A stretch of 54,813 nucleotides of DNA from UBA4717 sp045577925 (GTDB taxonomy: Bacteria > Bacillota > Clostridia > Oscillospirales > CAG-272): the NCBI GenBank assembly GCA_045577925.1, contig JAZNJH010000012.1, forward strand, positions 1 to 54,813, given 5' to 3'. Positions 49,520 to 54,813 of the stretch are shown one piece after another; position 1 is the first letter of the stretch; every line of letters begins with the position of its first letter. A program made the translations under genes and the position numbers. The notes under the pieces are model-generated. The model was not told the DNA's origin, ran no database searches, and saw nothing but the letters and a program-made list of their open reading frames with translations.

Positions 49520-51169
49520 ATGGCAGAACTTAAAAAGCTCAACTCTTTTAAGGGCGCACAGGGCCCTGTTGTAACGATCGTTATGGACGGTATAGGTATC
49601 GCCAAGGAAGGTGTTGGCAATGCAGTTGAGAGCGCGTACACTCCGACTCTCAATATGCTTCGTGATAACTATCCTATGTTAAAGCTCAAGGCTCACGGTA
49701 TGGCAGTCGGTCTGCCCTCTGATGACGACATGGGTAACTCCGAGGTTGGTCACAATGCGCTTGGTGCAGGTCAGGTATTTGCGCAGGGAGCTAAGCTTGT
49801 AACCCAATCTATCGAAAGCGGCAAAATATATAGCTCTGATGCGTGGAAGGCTGTTATAAGCAATGTGAAAGACGGCACAACGCTCCATTTCCTCGGTCTT
49901 TTCTCCGACGGTAACGTACACTCGCATATCGACCACTTAAAGGCTCTTATAATCAGAGCAAAGGAAGAAAAGGTAAGCCGCGTAAGACTCCATATACTCA
50001 TCGACGGCCGCGACGTTGGCGAAACGTCGGCACTTGACTATATAGTTCCTTTCGAAGAATTTCTCGACGCGCAGAGAAGCTCTGATTTTGACATCATGAT
50101 AGCTTCGGGCGGCGGCAGAATGAAGATCACCATGGACAGATACGAGGCCGATTGGAGCATGGTAGAGCTTGGTTGGAAGACTCACGTGCTCGGTGAGGTA
50201 AGACAGTTTGCATCGGCAAAAGAAGCTGTTGAAACGTACAGAAACGAGCTTAAGGTAATCGACCTGGATCTTCCTCCCTTCGTTTTTGCGAAGAACGGCA
50301 AGCCTGTTGGTACGATAAACGACGGCGACAGCGTTGTATTCTACAACTTCAGAGGCGACCGTTCGATAGAAATATCCAAGGCTTTTGAGGATATCAAGTT
50401 TGATAAGTTCGACCGTGTACGCTTCCCCAAGGTAGTTTACGCAGGTATGCTCGAGTACGACGGCGATTTGCACATTCCGAGCCGTTATCTCGTTTCTCCT
50501 CCTGAAATCACGAATACTATGGGCGAATATCTTGCCGATATGAAGATACCCCAGCTTGCAATTTCCGAAACTCAGAAATACGGCCACGTAACCTACTTCT
50601 GGAACGGAAACAAGTCGGGCAAGTTCAGCGAAGAATACGAAACCTATATTGAAGTCCCCTCAGACGTTATCCCCTTTGAGCAGAGACCCTGGATGAAGAG
50701 CGCCGAGATAACTGACAAGCTTATCGAGTGCATCGAATCGGGCAAATACAAATATCTCAGAGTTAACTTTCCCAACGGCGACATGGTTGGCCACACGGGT
50801 AATCTTCTTGCAACGAGGATCGGCGTTGAATCGGTAGACCTTGAACTTAAGAGACTTCTTGATGCTATCGACAAGGCTCACGGCGTTGCGCTTATCACGG
50901 CAGACCATGGAAACGCTGATGAAATGTATGAGGTAGACAAGAAAACGGGCGAGCCCAAGGCTGATAAGAACGGCAACTTCAAGGCGAAGACGAGCCACAC
51001 ACTCAATCCCGTACCCTGCTTTATTTACGACAACTATTACAAGGACGGCTACACGGTAAAAGCAGACGCCGGCGAATTCGGACTTTCAAACGTTGCCGCA
51101 ACCGTTGTAAATCTTCTCGGCTATGAAGCGCCCTCTATGTGGGATGCATCTCTTATAGAAGCGAAGTAA
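49520..51169 (+). CDS. gpmI: 2,3-bisphosphoglycerate-independent phosphoglycerate mutase
   Basis: GpmI interconverts 3- and 2-phosphoglycerate in glycolysis using two metal ions. The 549-residue protein has VVTIVMDGIGIAKEGVGNAV, the catalytic Ser motif MGNSEVGHNALGAG, HIDGRD-like LIDGRDVGETSALDY, NFRGDRSIEISKAF and the metal motif ITADHGNADEM. It is slightly longer than the usual 510 residues. I start at ATG 49520, after GGAAAGGAAG; an in-frame ATG at 49460 would place the promoter and leader hairpin inside the gene. Confidence 0.96.
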   Translation: MAELKKLNSFKGAQGPVVTIVMDGIGIAKEGVGNAVESAYTPTLNMLRDNYPMLKLKAHGMAVGLPSDDDMGNSEVGHNALGAGQVFAQGAKLVTQSIESGKIYSSDAWKAVISNVKDGTTLHFLGLFSDGNVHSHIDHLKALIIRAKEEKVSRVRLHILIDGRDVGETSALDYIVPFEEFLDAQRSSDFDIMIASGGGRMKITMDRYEADWSMVELGWKTHVLGEVRQFASAKEAVETYRNELKVIDLDLPPFVFAKNGKPVGTINDGDSVVFYNFRGDRSIEISKAFEDIKFDKFDRVRFPKVVYAGMLEYDGDLHIPSRYLVSPPEITNTMGEYLADMKIPQLAISETQKYGHVTYFWNGNKSGKFSEEYETYIEVPSDVIPFEQRPWMKSAEITDKLIECIESGKYKYLRVNFPNGDMVGHTGNLLATRIGVESVDLELKRLLDAIDKAHGVALITADHGNADEMYEVDKKTGEPKADKNGNFKAKTSHTLNPVPCFIYDNYYKDGYTVKADAGEFGLSNVAATVVNLLGYEAPSMWDASLIEAK

Positions 51170-51182
51170 CCCAATATTATTG

Positions 51183-51222
51183 ATACCGCAAACATATAGT
51201 GCAATATGTTTGCGGTATTTTT
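51183..51222 (+). terminator. Terminator of gpmI
   Basis: A perfect 15-bp stem ATACCGCAAACATAT/ATATGTTTGCGGTAT with a 6-nt loop, then TTTTTG. Confidence 0.9.
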
Positions 51223-51272
51223 GTGATTTTACAACAAAATTTGCGTTTTTGTAAGCCTTGTGCCGATAATTA

Positions 51273-51301
51273 TTGATTTTTTGTATGCACGGTGCTATAA
51301 T
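51273..51301 (+). promoter_or_regulatory. Promoter of the DAHP synthase gene
   Basis: TTGATT (51273-51278), a 17-nt spacer and TATAAT (51296-51301), 36 nt before the ATG. Confidence 0.8.
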
Positions 51302-51337
51302 CAGTTATAATAACAAAAATAAGAAAGAAGAATATTT

Positions 51338-52366
51338 ATGAGCATGAATTTCGAAAGAAAGCTCCCGATCCCGCAGGATGTTAAGGCGCAATACCCGTTA
51401 TCTGACGAGCTTGCAAAGGTTGTAAGCTCAAGAGCCTCGGAGCTAAAGGATATTTTTACAGGTAAATCCGATAAATTCGTTCTTATCATCGGTCCTTGCT
51501 CGGCGGACAACGAAGATAGCGTTATAGACTATATATCAAGGCTTCGCAAGATACAAGAAAAGGTAGAGGACAAGATATTTATCGTTCCGAGAATATATAC
51601 CAACAAGCCGAGAACAACAGGCGACGGCTACAAGGGCATGCTTCACCAGCCCGACCCAAACGAAAAGCCTGATATGTATAAGGGCATAGTTGCTATTCGC
51701 GAGCTTCATATGCGCGCTCTTAAGGAAACGGGATTTTCGTGCGCAGACGAAATGCTGTATCCCGAAAACTACCGCTATTTGAGTGACGTTCTCGGTTACG
51801 TTGCAATAGGTGCGCGCTCTGTTGAAAACCAACAGCACCGCCTTGTATCGAGCGGACTTGACATACCCGTTGGTATGAAAAATCCAACCAGCGGCGACAT
51901 TTCGGTTATGATGAACTCAATAACTGCGGCTCAGCATAAGCACACGTTTATATACAGGGGCTGGGAGGTCCACTCAGACGGAAACCCGTACGCGCACGCT
52001 ATTTTGCGCGGATACGTAAACCGTCACGGGCAATCGATGCCCAACTACCATTTTGAAGACCTGCTTCATCTTGCAGAGTGTTATGCCAAAACCGATCTTG
52101 CAAACCCCTCGGTTATCGTTGATACCAACCACGCAAACTCATCAAAAAAGCATCTTGAGCAGATAAGGATAGCAAAAGAAGTCCTTCACAGCTGCCGCCA
52201 CGATGCAGAGGTCAAAAAGCTTGTAAAAGGCCTGATGATCGAAAGCTATATTGAAGACGGCGCGCAAAAGATAGGCGAGGGCATATACGGCAAATCAATA
52301 ACAGACCCCTGCCTTGGATTTGAAAAATCCGAAAAGCTTATATATGATATAGCAGAGCTTATTTAA
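51338..52366 (+). CDS. 3-deoxy-7-phosphoheptulonate (DAHP) synthase, type I
   Basis: DAHP synthase joins phosphoenolpyruvate and erythrose 4-phosphate, the first step of the shikimate pathway. The 342-residue AroFGH-type enzyme shows IGPCSADNEDSVIDY, VPRIYTNKPRTTGDGYKGM, WVAIGARSVE-like YVAIGARSVENQQHR, MKNPTSGD and VDTNHANSSKKH. The N-terminal extension typical of feedback-regulated type I-alpha enzymes is present but short. A second ATG at 51344 is possible. The gene stands alone with its own promoter and terminator. Confidence 0.95.
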   Translation: MSMNFERKLPIPQDVKAQYPLSDELAKVVSSRASELKDIFTGKSDKFVLIIGPCSADNEDSVIDYISRLRKIQEKVEDKIFIVPRIYTNKPRTTGDGYKGMLHQPDPNEKPDMYKGIVAIRELHMRALKETGFSCADEMLYPENYRYLSDVLGYVAIGARSVENQQHRLVSSGLDIPVGMKNPTSGDISVMMNSITAAQHKHTFIYRGWEVHSDGNPYAHAILRGYVNRHGQSMPNYHFEDLLHLAECYAKTDLANPSVIVDTNHANSSKKHLEQIRIAKEVLHSCRHDAEVKKLVKGLMIESYIEDGAQKIGEGIYGKSITDPCLGFEKSEKLIYDIAELI

Positions 52367-52376
52367 ACGAATATAA

Positions 52377-52417
52377 CAAAAAGCAGGCAAGTGATTTGAA
52401 TACCGCTTGCTTTTTTG
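52377..52417 (+). terminator. Terminator of the DAHP synthase gene
   Basis: An imperfect stem (CAAAAAGCAGGC with GCTTGCTTTTTTG) followed directly by T-rich sequence that merges into the next promoter. Confidence 0.65.
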
Positions 52418-52446
52418 TTGACTTTTAATTAGTTACATAGTATAAT
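52418..52446 (+). promoter_or_regulatory. Promoter of the FMN-binding protein gene
   Basis: TTGACT (52418-52423), a 17-nt spacer and TATAAT (52441-52446), about 70 nt before the ATG. Confidence 0.78.
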
Positions 52447-52516
52447 ATATACTGATATATAATGCTTGGATAAATTTACGTGATACTCTGTATCCGAGAT
52501 ATGTGGAGGTAAAATA

Positions 52517-53992
52517 ATGCCACAAAACAAAAAAGAAAACGAGGCTACCAAAACTCCCTCTGATCTGTTTTTATATCTTAATGAGGACGAGTCTCTGCTT
52601 GATTATTCGTATACTGCTCAAAGCGAGGAGTTTGAACTTCTTCTTCCTATTCTTGGCGACGAGCCCGAAGCGGAGGATGAGAGCGGAAGCGAACCTGCAA
52701 TAACAGAAGAAGCAAAAAAAACCGTAGCTTCCAAAAAGAGAGCGTCTGCTTCAAACAAAAAAGAAAAAGAGGAAAAAGGATCTGCCAAAAAGGGTAAGAA
52801 GGCAAAGAGAGGCGAAAAGAAAGCAGAGAAAAAAGCAAAAAAGGACAAGGTAGAGAAGAAGAGCGAAAGGGCTGAAAAAAAGCCGGCACGCGTTTTCTCT
52901 GTATTATTAAAAGTCTTTATAACACTTGCCGTAGTCATGCTTGCTCTCGGCGCTCTTTATCATCATTACATAAAGCCTCAAGCAGAAGCTCGCGAGCTTG
53001 AAAAAAGGCAGGTTATGATTGGCGAGCTCATAGAAGAAATTTTTGGAAACGACATTGACATTGAGGCCGTTGAGCCGACATACAAATCGGTTGATGAGCT
53101 TTACAAGATCACGTCAGAAGACGTTACACATCCGCTCGGGTATTGCGCACTCGTATCACCTGAGGGTAAAAACGGCGAGATATGCATGATGGTGGGAGTA
53201 AGCTTTTCAAAAACCGTTGTCGGTATCAAGGTAATATCTCATAGCGAGGACGAAAACAAAGGTGCCGGCGTGCTATCGGGCGAATATCTCAGCAATTATA
53301 TCGGACTCTGGGGCGACAGTATACCCTTTGAAGAGGATATAAACGCCGTATCAGGCGCGACTGTAACGTCAAGAGCCGTTAACGAGGGTATAAACTCTGC
53401 GCTTTCGGTATATAGTGACGTTTTCAAAGAATTCACCGACGGCTCAGCGCAAAAGCCGGGGACTCTGAGCGTTAAAGACGCTATGTTTGAGCTTTTCGGC
53501 TGGATATACGACGAACACAAAATTGTCAACACAGACCCGACCACACATCCGTTTCGTGATATGTATGCCCTCTCGGTAAAATCGGGCGACCGGGACAAAT
53601 TCGTAGGTTACGCGGCACAGGTTAAAGCCACAACAGACAGCGGCAGTGCCGACCTGCTTATCGGTATTTACTATGATACGGTGCTCAGCGTAAAGGTTCT
53701 CGATTACGAGGGTGCAGGATTTGCAAGCCTCGCTCTTGACAGCGAGTATCTTGAGCTATTGAGAACTGACAGAGAAAAGCCTGCCGACCCCGAATACGGT
53801 GTAAGTATACCCGAATATCCCGATCTTGAGGATGAGGCTCGTGCCGTTACGAAAAAGGCGGCGGAAGCTCTTGACTTCTATCCCTATTTTTACGATACGT
53901 ACAATGCTGTTTCAGAAGATGCCGAAACAGAAACCGAGGCAGACGACAAAGAAGTAGCAGAAGCCGGAACAGAGACCGGGCTCGAAGCGTAA
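52517..53992 (+). CDS. Membrane-anchored FMN-binding domain protein
   Basis: A 491-residue protein. Residues 1-125 are cytoplasmic and highly charged, with a Lys/Glu/Ala-rich stretch at 65-123. One transmembrane helix follows (about 126-150), then an extracellular FMN-binding domain (about 180-305) of the RnfG/NqrC type with the motif N-A-V-S-G-A-T at 276-282, where ApbE-type enzymes attach FMN to Thr. A second, weaker domain copy (about 340-460) lacks SGAT. The C-terminus is Glu/Ala/Thr-rich. GGAGG precedes the ATG. A role in extracytosolic electron transfer is plausible but unproven. Confidence 0.82.
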   Translation: MPQNKKENEATKTPSDLFLYLNEDESLLDYSYTAQSEEFELLLPILGDEPEAEDESGSEPAITEEAKKTVASKKRASASNKKEKEEKGSAKKGKKAKRGEKKAEKKAKKDKVEKKSERAEKKPARVFSVLLKVFITLAVVMLALGALYHHYIKPQAEARELEKRQVMIGELIEEIFGNDIDIEAVEPTYKSVDELYKITSEDVTHPLGYCALVSPEGKNGEICMMVGVSFSKTVVGIKVISHSEDENKGAGVLSGEYLSNYIGLWGDSIPFEEDINAVSGATVTSRAVNEGINSALSVYSDVFKEFTDGSAQKPGTLSVKDAMFELFGWIYDEHKIVNTDPTTHPFRDMYALSVKSGDRDKFVGYAAQVKATTDSGSADLLIGIYYDTVLSVKVLDYEGAGFASLALDSEYLELLRTDREKPADPEYGVSIPEYPDLEDEARAVTKKAAEALDFYPYFYDTYNAVSEDAETETEADDKEVAEAGTETGLEA

Positions 53993-54020
53993 AGCATATC
54001 TGTCCTGAAAGGAAGATTCC

Positions 54021-54656
54021 ATGAGAATGAGAAAAAAGAAGCACGCAGACGAGAGAATAGAGGCGTGCAGCGATATATTATTAAAGCTTGACGAAAACGG
54101 CGAGCTTGCAGATGAATTCTTATCACGCGAAAGAATACATATGGAGATCGGGTGCGGCAAGGGCGCATTTATATGCGAAACGGCAAAAGCCAATCCTGAT
54201 ATAAGCTACATAGCAGTTGAAAAGATATCAAACGTTATGGTAAGCGCGCTTGAGCGGGCAAAGAGCGAAAACATAGAAAATATCCGCTTTATAATCACCG
54301 ATGCGGCCAAGATATGCGAAAAGCTTAAAGAGCACTCGGTTGAAAGGCTATATCTTAACTTTTCAGACCCGTGGCCCAAAAAGGGATATACTAAGCGCAG
54401 GCTCACTCACAGAGGATTTTTGCAGATGTACAAAAAGGTTTTGAAGCCCGACGGTGCTGTGTTTTTCAAGACCGACAACCGTCCTCTGTTCGATTTTTCA
54501 CTTGAAGAATTTGCCGCAGAAGGATTTAAGCTTGAAGCTGTTACAAACGACTTACATTCAAGCGAATATGCAAAAGACAATATCATGACCGAATATGAAA
54601 CAAACTTTTCAAGCATGGGTATTCCGATAAACCGCGTAGAAGCGTATTTGAAATAA
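54021..54656 (+). CDS. trmB: tRNA (guanine-N7)-methyltransferase TrmB
   Basis: TrmB makes 7-methylguanosine at position 46 of tRNAs. The 211-residue protein has HMEIGCGKGAFICETA (SAM site), YIAVEKISNVM, the signature LNFSDPWPKKGYTKRRLTH, and a C-terminal TEYETNFSSMGIPINRVEA. Length is normal. AAAGGAAG precedes the ATG and the gene starts 28 nt after the FMN-binding protein gene. The insertion element begins 24 nt after its stop. Confidence 0.95.
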   Translation: MRMRKKKHADERIEACSDILLKLDENGELADEFLSRERIHMEIGCGKGAFICETAKANPDISYIAVEKISNVMVSALERAKSENIENIRFIITDAAKICEKLKEHSVERLYLNFSDPWPKKGYTKRRLTHRGFLQMYKKVLKPDGAVFFKTDNRPLFDFSLEEFAAEGFKLEAVTNDLHSSEYAKDNIMTEYETNFSSMGIPINRVEAYLK

Positions 54657-54680
54657 TAGAAAGTCCGCAGAAAATGATAT

Positions 54681-54813
54681 GCACCCCAAAAGTTAGACAC
54701 TTTTGGAGGTGCATATTTTTATGGCAAAAAAAGGACAAAATCAAAGAAAATACTCGTCAGAATTCAAAATATCTGTTATAATGGATATGCGTGAACACAA
54801 GTTGGGATATAAA
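54681..54813 (+). mobile_element. Left end of an IS3-family-like insertion sequence
   Basis: The terminal sequence TGCACCCCAAAAGTTAGACA followed by CTTTTGGAGGTGCA forms an imperfect palindrome typical of a group of IS3-type ends. A transposase OrfA-like frame starts at 54721. The element runs off the right edge, so its type and completeness cannot be judged. Confidence 0.75.
54721..54813 (+). CDS. IS3-type transposase OrfA, N-terminal fragment
   Basis: The 31 visible residues (AKKGQNQRKYSSEFKISVIM, DMREHKLGYK) match the start of IS3/IS150-type OrfA helix-turn-helix proteins (R-x-Y-S-x-E-F-K). GGAGG at 54706-54710, within the terminal palindrome, is its ribosome binding site. The frame is open at the window edge. 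Confidence 0.75.
   Translation, partial: MAKKGQNQRKYSSEFKISVIMDMREHKLGYK

Noticed and set aside
49937..50587. A 216-codon reverse open frame within gpmI
   Set aside because: It is a shadow of gpmI without start signals or recognisable motifs.

Overview
The window looks like a chromosomal segment of an anaerobic Clostridia-type Firmicute, most likely in or near the Oscillospirales. Supporting signs are a cysteine T-box leader, an IreB regulatory phosphoprotein, a YlxM-Ffh-S16-KH cluster, AsnA, S-layer homology domains, a SpoIIM-like membrane protein, DUF5685 and DUF6809 proteins, SigA-type promoters (TTGACA, 17 nt, TATAAT) and strong AGGAGG-like ribosome binding sites. GC content is moderate and coding density is high. 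No phage, plasmid or CRISPR region is visible. Most of the window is ordinary core genome, with accessory patches at about 11.2-14.8, 22.8-29.7, 34.4-35.7 and 45.6-48.0 kb.

Layout. 1-473 is the end of a Thr/Glu/Ala-repeat surface protein. 529-11194 is a long forward block: ylxM-ffh-rpsP-khpA, then rbfA-nrnA-truB-pgeF running directly into a GldA/GldF/GldG-like ABC system with a DUF4340 protein. 11.2-13.2 kb (reverse) holds a small HTH regulator, an MFS transporter broken by one amber codon, and a CAU-anticodon tRNA. 13.3-16.5 kb has an iron-type alcohol dehydrogenase, REP/RAYT debris, asnA and a DUF1643 protein. 16.7-22.7 kb is a HlyD-MacB-FtsX-like efflux operon followed by an S-layer-homology protein. 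22.8-29.4 kb is an envelope patch: VanW, an overlapping DltA-like/DltC-like pair, a small exported protein and two related lipoproteins.

29.7-34.4 kb carries a YgiQ-type radical SAM protein, ireB, ribF and a divergent DacF-like penicillin-binding protein. 34.4-35.6 kb holds a DUF559 endonuclease gene tightly bracketed by inverted double-hairpin repeats, next to a methyltransferase. 35.7-42.7 kb (reverse) has DUF624 and SpoIIM-like membrane proteins, a T-box-controlled cysE-cysS operon that continues into a substrate-binding lipoprotein with an apparently circularly permuted domain order, and a DUF5685/J-domain/membrane-protein operon. 43-45.6 kb (forward) has a radical SAM protein, a methyltransferase and hslO. 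45.8-49.3 kb (mostly reverse) has an mgsA-like gene, a MinD-like gene, a DUF6809/XRE divergent pair with three operators, and glyA. 49.5-54.7 kb (forward) has gpmI, a DAHP synthase, an FMN-binding membrane protein and trmB, and the window closes on the left end of an IS3-type element.

The most interesting items are these. (1) The DUF559 gene looks like the cargo of a small element, with two short loci (2982-3110 and 47887-48010) that look like its deleted, MITE-like derivatives. (2) The permuted substrate-binding protein sits in the cysteine T-box operon. (3) A VanW gene is translationally coupled to a DltA/DltC-like pair without DltB or DltD. (4) Two tandem lipoproteins carry the same modules in swapped order. 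(5) Two enzyme-family members, DacF-like and MgsA-like, lack key catalytic residues. All functional statements rest on reading motifs and recalling families; no search or fold prediction was run.
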